The notes under the pieces were generated by a model. That model worked only from the letters and a program-made list of their open reading frames with translations. It searched no databases and had not been told where the DNA came from. Source: DASXQK01 sp963724385 (GTDB taxonomy: Bacteria > Pseudomonadota > Alphaproteobacteria > Dongiales > Dongiaceae). From it: 64,000 bases of DNA. The DNA lies in the NCBI GenBank assembly GCA_963724385.1, contig CAVRUJ010000001.1, positions 1,178,001 to 1,242,000 of the forward strand. The letters run 5' to 3'. Positions within the stretch are counted from its first letter, which is position 1; every line of letters starts with the position of its first letter. A program made the translations under genes and the position numbers. Positions 15,992 to 23,802 of this stretch are shown one piece after another.

Positions 15992-16870
15992 TCAGGCGAG
16001 TTCGGCATAGGCCCGCTCGAAGCGGGCGAGATAGTCGCGGGCATAGGCGACGTAGTCGAAATCGAGGGTCGAATGGAGTTCGGACACCATGCCCCAGACC
16101 GTCTCGCGCAGGAGCGAGGCGCATTTCATCGCCCGGTAGCGAAGGCGGAGATCGTCGTCCAGCCTGCGCTCGAAATAGGCTTCCACCAGCCAGTCCTCGT
16201 CGGCGGGCGCCACCTCGTTGTTGGAGCATAGGTTGCCGAGGTCGAAGAGCGGGCTGTTGAACCCGGCATAGTCCCAGTCAATGAGCCAAAGCCGCTTGCC
16301 GTCGTCGATCAGGTTCGCCGGCAGCAGGTCGTTGTGGCCGAAGACCACGTCGATGGGGCCGACGAGCTTCTCGAGCCGCTCGGCCGCCTGGAGCAGGCGC
16401 GGGAGTTCGGGAAGCCAGCGGCTGCCGCCTTCCTTCAGGGTGGCGGCGTAGTCGCGCAGGATGTGGAAGACCCAGAAGATCAGCACCGGCCCGCGCAAGA
16501 AGCGCGGGATCTCCCGGTGGCAGCGCCGGATGAGGGGCAGGATGCGGCTCAGCATGGCACGCGGCCGCACGTCCTCGGCGGCGAGCGTTTTGCCCTCGAC
16601 GAAGCGGAAGACGATGGCGCCGGCCGCCTGATGCACGACCTCGGGCGAGAGGCCGGCCACCGCCGCGGCGCGGCTCGCGGCGGCCTCGTTGAAGCGCATG
16701 ACTTGGTGCACGGGGATGTCGTCGCCGATGCGCACGACGAAGCGCTGGCCGCGGTCCTCGACCAGGAAGTTCTTGTTGGTGATGCCGCCCGCGAGCGGCT
16801 CCGGCGAAACCGGCCCCGACCAGCAGCCAAGCCCGGCCGCCCGCGCCACGGGATCGCTTGGGCTTTTCAT
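15992..16870 (-). CDS. Choline kinase/aminoglycoside phosphotransferase-like protein
   Basis: A 292-residue kinase-fold protein. The nucleotide region has GGITNKNFLVEDRGQRFVVR, the catalytic Brenner-type motif is FGHNDLLPANLID, and the metal-binding Asp is in LWLIDWDYAGFNSPLFDLGN, all typical of the choline/ethanolamine kinase branch. It is the first gene of a leftward operon with the sarcosine/dimethylglycine dehydrogenase, which suggests a role in choline or N-methylglycine metabolism; this is inference. The ATG at 16870 gives a normal length. Confidence 0.82.
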   Translation of the reverse strand: MKSPSDPVARAAGLGCWSGPVSPEPLAGGITNKNFLVEDRGQRFVVRIGDDIPVHQVMRFNEAAASRAAAVAGLSPEVVHQAAGAIVFRFVEGKTLAAEDVRPRAMLSRILPLIRRCHREIPRFLRGPVLIFWVFHILRDYAATLKEGGSRWLPELPRLLQAAERLEKLVGPIDVVFGHNDLLPANLIDDGKRLWLIDWDYAGFNSPLFDLGNLCSNNEVAPADEDWLVEAYFERRLDDDLRLRYRAMKCASLLRETVWGMVSELHSTLDFDYVAYARDYLARFERAYAELA

Positions 16871-17045
16871 GCGGAAATTCGCTCCCCCTCGCGCCGCCCA
16901 TTGCCGAGGGCGCCTGGAGCAGGGAGTGGCCGAAAACGCCGCCGGTTTCAAGGGGAAATGGGCGAGGGCGCGACGGGGCAGGCGGGCGGGCGCCGGCGTC
17001 TGGACAGCCCGGCACCTATTCTCTATAAGCGCTTGCCCGCCCGGC

Positions 17046-17121
<76 letters not shown>

Positions 17122-17122
17122 G

Positions 17123-18211
17123 CTATTTCAATAGCTTGGTCGCGCGCCGTTTCGTCAGTTTTGCAAGCGGTCCGCGCGGTTTTGCAAAACTGATCTTTTT
17201 CCGTTCCAGTTTGTCGATCGCCGCAACCGCGGCGCGCCGACGATCGGCGTCACGCGAGTAGTGAGCCGACATGGTCGTGGACTCGTGGCCCAGGATCGAC
17301 TGGATCCCGCGGAGGTCGACCTCCTCGTCGGCGAGCCAGGTGGCCATGCTGTGACGCAAGCCATGGAAGCTCAGGCCCGGGCCGACCGCGCCGGCGTTCG
17401 CGAGCTCGCGGATCAACTTGAAGAACCGGGCTCGGAATCCGGACAGGGTGAAGGGCTTGCCGCGAGCGCCGACGACGATCACGGGCGACCTCCGCTTGGC
17501 CTTGGCCAGGTCGAGCACGCCGCGCGCGAAATCCGGCATGGGGTGCCAGACCAAGTTGCCGGTCTTGCCCTGCCTGGTCAGGACTGCCGTGCCATCATAG
17601 GCTGACCAGGGCGCGCGCAGCACGTCGCCCTCGCGCAGAAAGAGCCCGAGCACTATGGGCGGCTGAAGCTCGGCCGGCGCCGCCCGCACCACGGTGACGA
17701 ATTCCGGCACGGTCCAGGGCCGGTTCGCCCTCGGCGTGTCCTTGGGCCGCCGGATCTTGGGAACGCCGGCGGCGGGATTGGCGGCGAGCCAACCCCGCGG
17801 CCGACCCCAGGCAAACAACAGGCTCAGGACCGAAAGGACATAGTTCGCGAAGCGCCGCCGGCGCTGCTCGAAAGCCTTGTCGCGGATGCCGAGGATCTCG
17901 GGCGAGCCGATCTCCATGAGCGGCATGCCGTCGATCCGCTGCAGCCAATCGAACACGCGCCCATAGTCCTGGCGGGTCCGCGGCGCCAGGCCGGCGAATT
18001 CCGGCGATCGCTTGTAGGCGGCGATGAGGGCGCCGAGCGAACCGGCCCGCGCCGGCGCCTGGGCGGGGGCCATGCCATCGAGCCGCTCTATCTCTTGCAG
18101 GAATTCGGCGGTGCCGGGAGACGCGAGGATCCGGGTCCTGGTGCGGCGGTGGTAGTAATAGATCCGGCCCTTGGCCCGAACCTTATTGACGCCGGGGATT
18201 CGCATCAGCAT
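17123..18211 (-). CDS. Phage tyrosine-type integrase
   Basis: A 362-residue site-specific recombinase that joins attP to the tRNA-Phe site and, with an excision factor, reverses it. The N-terminal part is an arm/core-binding region with a SAM-like domain (residues about 60-160); the catalytic residues are Arg in LREGDVLRAPW, Lys in RQGKTG, HxxR in FHGLRHSMATWL, His in ILGHES, and the nucleophile Tyr in MSAHYSRDAD. The start at 18211 (MLMRIPGVNKVRAKGR) is typical for this integrase group. The gene ends two bases from the tRNA, and its last codons overlap repeats that look like integrase arm sites. Confidence 0.93.
   Translation of the reverse strand: MLMRIPGVNKVRAKGRIYYYHRRTRTRILASPGTAEFLQEIERLDGMAPAQAPARAGSLGALIAAYKRSPEFAGLAPRTRQDYGRVFDWLQRIDGMPLMEIGSPEILGIRDKAFEQRRRRFANYVLSVLSLLFAWGRPRGWLAANPAAGVPKIRRPKDTPRANRPWTVPEFVTVVRAAPAELQPPIVLGLFLREGDVLRAPWSAYDGTAVLTRQGKTGNLVWHPMPDFARGVLDLAKAKRRSPVIVVGARGKPFTLSGFRARFFKLIRELANAGAVGPGLSFHGLRHSMATWLADEEVDLRGIQSILGHESTTMSAHYSRDADRRRAAVAAIDKLERKKISFAKPRGPLAKLTKRRATKLLK
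17159..17190 (-). other. Candidate integrase arm-type sites, left end
   Basis: Two copies of TTTTGCAA (17159-17166 and 17180-17187) lie 21 bases apart, 38-69 bp inside the attL core. The same heptamer/octamer occurs at the right end (62988, 63017, 63864 and 63893). Short repeats flanking the core at both ends are what arm-binding sites of a tyrosine integrase look like. Confidence 0.55.
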
Positions 18212-18452
18212 CGAGCCTCTCCAGCCAGCGTGAGCGCTGCCCGGAGGATTGCCCGCCCTCGCGCTGGCTGTCAAACCAGCGGTCCAGCTGTTCCCGATCG
18301 TAGATGATGCGCGAGCCCACCTTGATAGGCTGCACCGCGACATGGGCGGTGAAGTGGCCGGCCGACATGCCGAGGTAGGCTGCTGCCTGCTCGAGCGAGA
18401 GCCCCCGCGGCCAGTCCGGCAGATCGGCGATCGCGGCCTTTCGGGCGGTCAT
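18183..18452 (-). CDS. AlpA/excisionase-like helix-turn-helix protein
   Basis: An 89-residue DNA-binding protein. Residues 17-60 (LSLEQAAAYLGMSAGHF, then VGSRIIYDREQLDRWFD) form the winged helix-turn-helix of the MerR/AlpA/Xis group found beside phage integrases. It overlaps the integrase start by 29 bases, which fits coupled expression and a role as excision factor or integrase regulator. The role is inferred from position. Confidence 0.72.
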   Translation of the reverse strand: MTARKAAIADLPDWPRGLSLEQAAAYLGMSAGHFTAHVAVQPIKVGSRIIYDREQLDRWFDSQREGGQSSGQRSRWLERLDADANPRRQ

Positions 18453-18784
18453 GGATTGGCCAGCTCAAGCTGGACGTCGACGTGACAGGGGCCGGCCGCG
18501 CCGCACCAGCAGGCCAGGTTCTTGCCGCGCAGCTCCTCGAACATCGCGGGATGGCGCTGGATCCAGTGGTCGGCATATTCGCGATAGAGCGCCACGGCAT
18601 GCGCCACGTCCCTGACGAAGACGCGCTCGCCGAAATGCTCGGCCCAGCGCTTGACCTCGTAGCGGTTGCCCCACTTGCCCGGCCGGGCGCAGTTGACGGC
18701 CGGCAGGCCGTTGGTCGTTTGGCTGATGGCCTGTAGGTCGAAGCCCTTGCGGCGTGAGAGCTGGAGACGGACGGGCTTGATCAC
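18449..18784 (-). CDS. DUF4326 family phage protein
   Basis: A 111-residue protein with the family pattern VNCARPGKWGNRYEV and the Cys-containing end LRGKNLACWCGAAGPCHVDV. DUF4326 proteins are widespread in phages and have no known function; the conserved Cys/His pattern suggests a metal site. It overlaps the neighbouring genes by four bases at both ends in the leftward early operon. Confidence 0.82.
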   Translation of the reverse strand: MIKPVRLQLSRRKGFDLQAISQTTNGLPAVNCARPGKWGNRYEVKRWAEHFGERVFVRDVAHAVALYREYADHWIQRHPAMFEELRGKNLACWCGAAGPCHVDVQLELANP

Positions 18785-19485
18785 AGCCCTGCCTCCGGCC
18801 GGTAGGCGGCGTGCTGGTTGGCCCGCCGCCAGAATAGTTTCTCATCGCCCCGCATCAGCATGAGGTGCGCGACGACATCGTCGGTCGGGCACATCGCGCC
18901 GGCCCAAGTTCCTTCGTAGTAGGCGATCGGGTGCAGGCAGAGCGCAGCCAGGATGCGCGTCTTTTGCTCCTTCAGCGTCAAGGCGATGGTCGGCTTCAGT
19001 TTGCGGAACAGATAAGTGATGCCGCTGCGCGGGCTGGTCTCCAGGAACATGCCGGTCAACAGGTATTGCTTGAATGCGTGATGGCGCAGCAGCGTGCCTA
19101 GAAGCTTTACTGCGTTGCCTTCCTGCTCGATCCCCCAGGCCACCGATGCGCCGAGGGCGGAGATATCCATGCCGAAATGGTTGGCGCCTGGTACGAAGCC
19201 CCAGACGATCTTGCCGTCTTCCTCCCAGATCAGGATTTCGCCGCGGCGCTTGTGAGACCAGAACCGATTCCGGATCTCGGCCGGCGCCGCTTCCGGTTCT
19301 TCTTCCTCCTTGCCGATCATCATCAGCTCGGCGGCCTTGGAATATTTCGGATCGATCACCAGACGCTCGCCCTCGAGCGGCATGGGGATACCGGCCCACT
19401 CGCCCAAGCCGTCGGCAATGCGCCGCATCCCGTTGCGCAACCGGGCGAAGCCGTCGAACCGCTCCAGGAGCCCGACGTCAGCCAC
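18781..19485 (-). CDS. Phage protein of unknown function
   Basis: A 234-residue protein, alpha/beta in appearance, with a central segment WSHKRRGEILIWEEDGKIV and PGANHFGMDISALGASVAWG. No family is recognised with confidence. A GTG at 19485 is chosen because it overlaps the upstream stop by only a few bases, the pattern seen throughout this operon; the frame is open further upstream, but that part is basic and shadowed by the neighbouring gene. Confidence 0.6.
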   Translation of the reverse strand: MADVGLLERFDGFARLRNGMRRIADGLGEWAGIPMPLEGERLVIDPKYSKAAELMMIGKEEEEPEAAPAEIRNRFWSHKRRGEILIWEEDGKIVWGFVPGANHFGMDISALGASVAWGIEQEGNAVKLLGTLLRHHAFKQYLLTGMFLETSPRSGITYLFRKLKPTIALTLKEQKTRILAALCLHPIAYYEGTWAGAMCPTDDVVAHLMLMRGDEKLFWRRANQHAAYRPEAGL

Positions 19486-19822
19486 CGGCTGACCTGGCGA
19501 TGGCGACGCCGCGGGTAGATCCCGCCGGGACGCGCCGACGCGTTTTGCCTTTCCTGGCGGACGCTGCCGGGGCCTTCGTTTCTTCATCGGGAGCTCCCAC
19601 GATCAGGTATTCGCAGGTCTCGGGGTCGAAGGCCTCGGCCCGTTGGTAGAGCGGTTTGCCATCGCGCTCGCCGACCTGGATCAGGATCGCGTAACCGCGC
19701 TCCAGCATGTCCATCACCACCTTGGCGGCGCGCTTGCGCTCGGCCGGCCTGGTGGGATCGAAGCTGAGCTCGGTGTCGCCGGTGCCGACATTGAGGATGC
19801 CGAGCTCGCCGAGAGCGGTCAT
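19478..19822 (-). CDS. Phage protein of unknown function
   Basis: A 114-residue protein starting MTALGELGILNVGTGDTELS. The middle (AAKVVMDMLERGYAILIQVG, YQRAEAFDPETCEYLIVG) looks like a small folded domain and the C-terminus is a basic, flexible tail. It overlaps the 35-residue gene upstream by an ATGA. No family is recognised. Confidence 0.55.
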   Translation of the reverse strand: MTALGELGILNVGTGDTELSFDPTRPAERKRAAKVVMDMLERGYAILIQVGERDGKPLYQRAEAFDPETCEYLIVGAPDEETKAPAASARKGKTRRRVPAGSTRGVAIARSAGG

Positions 19823-19926
19823 GGGTGTCTCCAATCGGGAAATGGGATCTCGGCCTCCCTTGGCCACCAGCGCTGGCGCAGGCCGCGGAAACCCGCGGTC
19901 GGCTCGGGATGCAGTACCCGGCTCAC
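19819..19926 (-). CDS. Small phage protein (35 residues)
   Basis: A short frame that starts with a GTG overlapping the stop of the upstream gene (GTGA) and ends in an ATGA overlap with the next. The product is Trp/Arg-rich (GLRQRWWPREAEIPFPDW). The chain of overlaps is the evidence. Confidence 0.45.
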   Translation of the reverse strand: MSRVLHPEPTAGFRGLRQRWWPREAEIPFPDWRHP

Positions 19927-20099
19927 AGCCTGGTCCCTCCCTCGCGGATCATATGGGACAGGAGCGGAGCTTCGATCGGGGCCGACCTGGTCGCGGCGGC
20001 GATCGCGGGGACCGAGACCGCGCCAAGCAACTTGAACCGCCGGCGGCGAAGGGCCGACACGAGCCAGTGCAGCACGACCATGCGGGCGGCGGAGTACAT
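19923..20099 (-). CDS. Small phage membrane-type protein (58 residues)
   Basis: The ATG overlaps the stop of the DUF5131 gene (TAATG) and the stop overlaps the next start (GTGA). The N-terminal 20 residues (MYSAARMVVLHWLVSALRRR) and a later hydrophobic run suggest an amphipathic or weak membrane segment. Function unknown. Confidence 0.45.
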   Translation of the reverse strand: MYSAARMVVLHWLVSALRRRRFKLLGAVSVPAIAAATRSAPIEAPLLSHMIREGGTRL

Positions 20100-21154
20100 T
20101 AGGCGGGGAGCTCCCTGATCCGCAGATCAGCAGGCCATTCCATCCAATCGCCGCCCTTCCTGTCTCGAAGCCGCCGAGGCGCGCTCTCGCACTCGCTGTC
20201 ATAGGGTCGGCTGCCGAGCTGCTTCTCGAAGAAAGCCACACCGGCGGACTTGCATTGATCCCGGAGCGACCGATCCCAGACGAGATCGTGAGCCCGCGCG
20301 TCCGGCCCACTCTCGCCGCCGGCGATGACCCAATCGAGATGATTGTGCATCGTGCCGTAACCGGCACGATTCGGATGACTGAGCCCGTCTAGCGCGGAAC
20401 CCCTGACCTCCTTGCCGGACCAGCCGAAGCAAATGTCGCTCAGATCGATCGGTCCCAGCAGCGGCTCGGCCGAGATGAACCACTTCGCGGCCGGTGTCGC
20501 CAGTAGCCACTTGATGCGCTCGTCCGCCGTGGCCTGGTCCTCGACCGAGACGCCGAGCCAGACGTTGGGCAGCGGCCAGGCGAACTGCATCGCTTTGCAT
20601 TTGCCATCTCGCGTCCAAAGCCGATCATCGCCAGGATTGTTTAGGCCGCGCGCATTGAGAAATGGCTCGCAAGCTTCTTCAATTTGATTCCGTCTGCCCG
20701 TCTCGCCGCCGGCGGAGATGTCGATGCCCGCGAACCGCTGGGCCGGCGTGCCCTGCCAGAGTTCCTCAAACCAGGCTTTCATCCGCTCCGGCCGCTTGGT
20801 CAGCACCTGGAAGGTATGCTGCCTGGCCAGCGCCATGACGGCGAAGACCTTGTCGATAGCTTCGTTCGGGAGTTCCTCGTGGAACAGGTCCGACATGCTA
20901 TTGACGAAAATGCGTCGGGGCTTGCGCCAGCGCAGCGGCCGGTCGAGCAGCTCCGGGAGCAGGCGGACCTTCCCCGTCCAGCGCGCCTCGCCGCCGATGC
21001 GCTTGGCGAGGCCGTGGAACGGCTGGCCCGGGCCGCTGAACCGAGCCGCGATCCGCTCGGCATAGCAGTGACGGCAGCCCTCCGAGACGCGGGAGCAGCC
21101 GCGCACGGGATTCCAAGTGCTGTCCGTCCATTGAATGCCGGTGCGGTCGGACAT
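20099..21154 (-). CDS. DUF5131 (phage Gp37/Gp68) family protein
   Basis: A 351-residue protein of the phage Gp37/Gp68 family. The N-terminus GIQWTDSTWNPVRGC followed by the Cys pattern CX6CX2C and CYAERIAARF resembles a radical-SAM-type iron-sulphur site, although it is not the canonical CX3CX2C. Later conserved parts are FVNSMSDLFHEELP, FQVLTKRPERM, WLGVSVEDQ, WFISAEPLLGP and DWVIAGGESGPDAR. The reaction is unknown. The start at 21154 immediately follows the stop of the Cys-rich gene upstream. Confidence 0.88.
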   Translation of the reverse strand: MSDRTGIQWTDSTWNPVRGCSRVSEGCRHCYAERIAARFSGPGQPFHGLAKRIGGEARWTGKVRLLPELLDRPLRWRKPRRIFVNSMSDLFHEELPNEAIDKVFAVMALARQHTFQVLTKRPERMKAWFEELWQGTPAQRFAGIDISAGGETGRRNQIEEACEPFLNARGLNNPGDDRLWTRDGKCKAMQFAWPLPNVWLGVSVEDQATADERIKWLLATPAAKWFISAEPLLGPIDLSDICFGWSGKEVRGSALDGLSHPNRAGYGTMHNHLDWVIAGGESGPDARAHDLVWDRSLRDQCKSAGVAFFEKQLGSRPYDSECESAPRRLRDRKGGDWMEWPADLRIRELPA

Positions 21155-21156
21155 GG

Positions 21157-21363
21157 TCAGGCTTTCGTGACGGGTTCTGGCGAGAATGGACGGGGCGGCT
21201 TGGTCGTCGGCGGGATCAGCTCGAACTGCCCGCACCAATCCAGGGCGTCGCGTCTGACGTAAGTCGGCCGCCAGCGGCACAGGCCCTGTTGGTTCCCGGT
21301 CCCACGCGTGGCGCCGAGATGCCAGAAGCGGCAGTTCTCGCAGTGGTCGGCGCGGTTGGTCAT
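21157..21363 (-). CDS. Small Cys-rich phage protein
   Basis: A 68-residue protein beginning MTNRADHCENCRFWHLG with CX2C and two more Cys (LCRWRP, DWCGQFEL), likely a zinc or iron-sulphur ribbon. Homologues of this kind are common in phages as unnamed small proteins. It overlaps the upstream gene by an ATGA and lies two bases from the DUF5131 start. Confidence 0.65.
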   Translation of the reverse strand: MTNRADHCENCRFWHLGATRGTGNQQGLCRWRPTYVRRDALDWCGQFELIPPTTKPPRPFSPEPVTKA

Positions 21364-21632
21364 GCGCGCCCCGCCTTTTCGTGTTCCGGCGCCGGCTGTT
21401 CAATCATGTCGGGCTTCTGCCCGAAGGCTTGCGCTACAGCCGACGACATCACGTCGGACATGAGAGCCTTCCAGCGGAGCCAGAAGTCGCGGTCCGTCTC
21501 GGCGATGCTGCGGAGCATGGAACCCACCAGCATCGCGCCTTCCATGGAATCAGCCAGGGCGACGTAAGCCTTCAACTACTCGCCTTCGGTGCGGATCGCC
21601 AAACGGACGCCGATCGGTTTCTTTGCGTTCAT
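21360..21632 (-). pseudogene. Phage protein interrupted by an in-frame TAG
   Basis: Reading from an ATG at 21632, 18 codons (MNAKKPIGVRLAIRTEGE) are followed by TAG at 21576-21578 and then, in the same frame, 71 further codons beginning LKAYVALADSMEGAMLVGS. The two parts read as one protein, and a TGG (Trp) at the stop position would restore it by one G-to-A change. If the downstream part is translated alone it would need a TTG start. Function unknown. Confidence 0.6.
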
Positions 21633-21718
21633 TCGGGCAGCGCTTTCTCGGCCAGGCCATAGCGATCGACGCCGACATATTCAGGACACCCTGCCGCTCC
21701 AGTCGGCGGACGCCGGAC

Positions 21719-21889
21719 TCACCAACCGGGTCCCTCGGGGCCGCTGCCGGGGTCCACGTAGTAGCGTCGCAGCCCCGAAACCCTGACTAGCGTGGCGCCA
21801 GCTTCGAGGCGCGGCAGGATTTGTTTCCAGCTGTCGTCATCGGCTCGGCGGTTGATCGCGGCGGTCGTCTCGCCAGTGTCAGGCTGCAT
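21719..21889 (-). CDS. Small phage protein (56 residues)
   Basis: It starts at an ATG (MQPDTGETTAAINRRADDDS) inside the end of the upstream gene. The segment WKQILPRLEAGATLVRVSG is protein-like. About 90 bases follow before the next recognisable gene; there the frame around 21635-21715 reads like a short peptide ending YVGVDRYGLAEKALPE after a one-base shift, but no start is clear. Confidence 0.45.
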   Translation of the reverse strand: MQPDTGETTAAINRRADDDSWKQILPRLEAGATLVRVSGLRRYYVDPGSGPEGPGW

Positions 21890-22082
21890 CGCCGTGCCTC
21901 GGATGCCAGGGAGCAGGAGCGGGCCGCAGGATAGGAATGCCCGGCACGTCGAAGGCCGTGGGCGCGTCGGCGGCAACCGCCGTGGGCATCGGCACGTCGA
22001 GCCAGGCCTTCGCGCGGTCGCCGGCGACGGCGCCGGCCAGTGCAAGGAGAAGTAGGGCGCAGAGGCGCAGCTCGGTGCGCAT
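21879..22082 (-). CDS. Small exported phage protein (67 residues)
   Basis: It starts with an ATG overlapping the upstream stop (TGATG). The N-terminus MRTELRLCALLLLALAGAVA is a good signal peptide or membrane anchor, followed by a Pro-rich 45-residue tail. Function unknown; position in an early operon is unusual for an exported protein. Confidence 0.5.
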   Translation of the reverse strand: MRTELRLCALLLLALAGAVAGDRAKAWLDVPMPTAVAADAPTAFDVPGIPILRPAPAPWHPRHGDAA

Positions 22083-22234
22083 CAGCGGGCGAGCCACAGG
22101 AGCCGGAGCCAGCGGAGCTGCCGGCGCCAGAAGGGCAGCACCCGGCGGCAGGCGCCGAGCCGCGGCTGCGACTGCTCGACGGTGGCGATGAAGCGCATGT
22201 CGCCGCTGCGCCAGTATTCGAAGAGCTGGGCCAT
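22082..22234 (-). CDS. Small Arg/Trp-rich phage protein (50 residues)
   Basis: The ATG overlaps the upstream stop (TGATG), and the stop overlaps the next start. The product begins MAQLFEYWRSGDMRFIATVE and ends in a Leu/Trp/Arg-rich helix. Overlaps on both sides support it as a gene. Confidence 0.45.
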   Translation of the reverse strand: MAQLFEYWRSGDMRFIATVEQSQPRLGACRRVLPFWRRQLRWLRLLWLAR

Positions 22235-22568
22235 CACTCGGCCTTCCGGAGCGCGGCGAGCTCGGCACGCGCGAGCCGTTCTGCCTCAGCGATAAGCAGA
22301 GATGCGGCGCGGACCAGGTTCCGCCGCGCATATTTTGGCCTGAATTCCTCTGGTCCCAGGGCCACAGACGTTGCCGTAGGGGCTCGTTCAGCTGGAAATG
22401 ATCGGCCGCATAGCAGGCCGTGGCCATCGCCAGTTCGCCTCTCCGATGTCCATCGTCATGTTCGGGCGTGTAGCCCTCGCGGGTGACATGAGCCCGGCGC
22501 TCCACAGCAGCCTCTTCAAGGAAAGCGACGGCGTCGGGCGAAAGAGGAGGCAGCACCAGCATGGCCAT
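22234..22568 (-). pseudogene. Frameshifted phage protein
   Basis: The first part (MAMLVLPPLSPDAVAFLEEA up to LRQRLWPWD) and the second part (EEFRPKYARRNLVRAASLLI, ending ELAALRKAE) are in different frames joined near 22360. Adding one C to CC in that region gives a continuous protein of about 110 residues of a type common in alphaproteobacterial phages (RLWPWD followed by an arginine-rich helix). Function unknown. Confidence 0.65.
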
Positions 22569-22570
22569 GG

Positions 22571-22678
22571 CTAGGCAGCCTTCTGATGACCGGCCGGCTC
22601 AAGACCGAGCCAGTCACGCATCGCCTCCAAGCACTCGGGATCCATCGGCTCGGGTGTGGCCACGTCGTCATGAAGCAT
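22571..22678 (-). CDS. Small phage protein (35 residues)
   Basis: A short frame starting MLHDDVATPEP inside the end of the upstream gene, with the helix DPECLEAMRDWLGLEPAGH. It ends two bases before the next start. A longer version with an alternative start at 22768 is possible but overlaps the upstream gene. Confidence 0.4.
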   Translation of the reverse strand: MLHDDVATPEPMDPECLEAMRDWLGLEPAGHQKAA

Positions 22679-22889
22679 GGCGCAACCGACCCACAATGTG
22701 GCAGCTTCGGAACTCGTCTCCCCGGCCCCCGTTATTCGGAAGGGGCACACGCTCCCAGTTGCGGTCACACTCCGTCGAGATGAATCCGATCTCGCCCGTT
22801 GAGGTATTCCGCGTGAAGACTAGCCAATCGTCGACCCCGAGGACTTCGAGCCCGGGACGGATCGGGAGAGGCTTGAGCAGCCTTGGCAT
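22668..22889 (-). CDS. Small phage protein (73 residues)
   Basis: It begins MPRLLKPLPIRPGLEVLGVD; the middle (DWLVFTRNTSTGEIGFISTE) looks like a small beta-rich domain. It starts one base after the stop of the upstream 63-residue gene. No family recognised. Confidence 0.55.
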   Translation of the reverse strand: MPRLLKPLPIRPGLEVLGVDDWLVFTRNTSTGEIGFISTECDRNWERVPLPNNGGRGDEFRSCHIVGRLRHAS

Positions 22890-22890
22890 G

Positions 22891-23082
22891 TCAAACACTC
22901 CTCTGTTGCAGGATCTGAGCCGTCTGGATTGATGTCCCACGGACGTCGGCCACAAGATCCCGCGCTTTGTTGAGTGCGGCTTCTTTCTCGCTGACCGGTC
23001 GGCCACCGGGCATCGCCTGCACCAGCTCCTCGATCGTTTCGATCAGCTGGTCGACCAGGTCGTCCTGATTGTCGAACATCAC
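22891..23082 (-). CDS. Small acidic helical phage protein (63 residues)
   Basis: An acidic protein with a likely coiled helix (QDDLVDQLIETIEELVQAM and SEKEAALNKARDLVADVRG). It overlaps the HNH-type gene by an ATGA. Function unknown. Confidence 0.55.
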   Translation of the reverse strand: MMFDNQDDLVDQLIETIEELVQAMPGGRPVSEKEAALNKARDLVADVRGTSIQTAQILQQRSV

Positions 23083-23417
23083 CGGCGGGACCTCCGGCGG
23101 CGGAGTACTGGCGATTTGTCGGCGAACGCTTCCGCAAGAGGCTTTAACTGGAGCCCGGTAAGCCGCTCGAAGGTTCTCTCGCCATAACGGTGAAGGCGCT
23201 GGTGGTGGCGCCAGCAGAGGGAGACCGTCCAGTTGTCCCCTGGCTTCATGCCCATGCCGCCATCAGTCCCGATCCTTACGTGGGCCGCTTCGATCTCACG
23301 CTCGAAACAATTGGCGACAGAACAGGCGTGGGACCGGACCCAATCGAGATGGGCAGGTGAGCGTAGCGGGCCGCGTTCTCGAATCGGCGGGAAACGCAGG
23401 AGGGCCGGCAAGCTCAC
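23079..23417 (-). CDS. DUF968/HNH-like phage protein
   Basis: A 112-residue protein resembling the DUF968/Nin-type group of HNH-fold phage proteins. Visible are HLDWVRSHACSVANC, EAAHVRIGTDGGMGMKPGDN and the His-rich end SLCWRHHQRLHRYGERTFE. This arrangement (Cys..AAH..C..HH) is that of a ββα-metal nuclease used in phage recombination or restriction steps. Activity is inferred. Confidence 0.7.
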   Translation of the reverse strand: MSLPALLRFPPIRERGPLRSPAHLDWVRSHACSVANCFEREIEAAHVRIGTDGGMGMKPGDNWTVSLCWRHHQRLHRYGERTFERLTGLQLKPLAEAFADKSPVLRRRRSRR

Positions 23418-23767
23418 GCCCCGGACCTCCGCTCGGCCTCGCAGAGGGCTTGATAGTCAGCCTCCTCGTTGAGGTGAGCGTCGTAGGCCTTGAGCAACTC
23501 GGCCGGGCAGGCCTTCCGGTCCACGACGGCAATCACTCGCCTGCCGCTGCATTCCGGGCACGCCCGGTCGTAGACGCCGCTGAGGTAATCCTCCAGGAAC
23601 TCCGGACCCTCCTCGTCCATCTCCTCGCGGGTGAAGGCGCCGAGATGGGCGCTCGACGTGCCCCGGCCTTCAAAGTGACCGCACACCTCGAATTTCGCCG
23701 GGAGCGCTACGTCTTCCTCGCTCCCATCATCGTGATAGCGAGTCCAGGTGATCGTTGTGGAGGGCAT
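23414..23767 (-). CDS. Phage protein with a zinc-ribbon-like CX2C motif
   Basis: A 117-residue protein beginning MPSTTITWTRYHDDGSEEDV. Residues ACPECSGRRVIAVVDRKACP suggest a metal-binding knuckle, and the C-terminus is an acidic helix. It is the first gene of the leftward early operon that runs to the integrase. Its upstream region carries the leftward operators. Confidence 0.55.
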   Translation of the reverse strand: MPSTTITWTRYHDDGSEEDVALPAKFEVCGHFEGRGTSSAHLGAFTREEMDEEGPEFLEDYLSGVYDRACPECSGRRVIAVVDRKACPAELLKAYDAHLNEEADYQALCEAERRSGA

Positions 23768-23802
23768 GGGCAACTCCGTCGGTGACTGGCAAAACCGACG
23801 GT

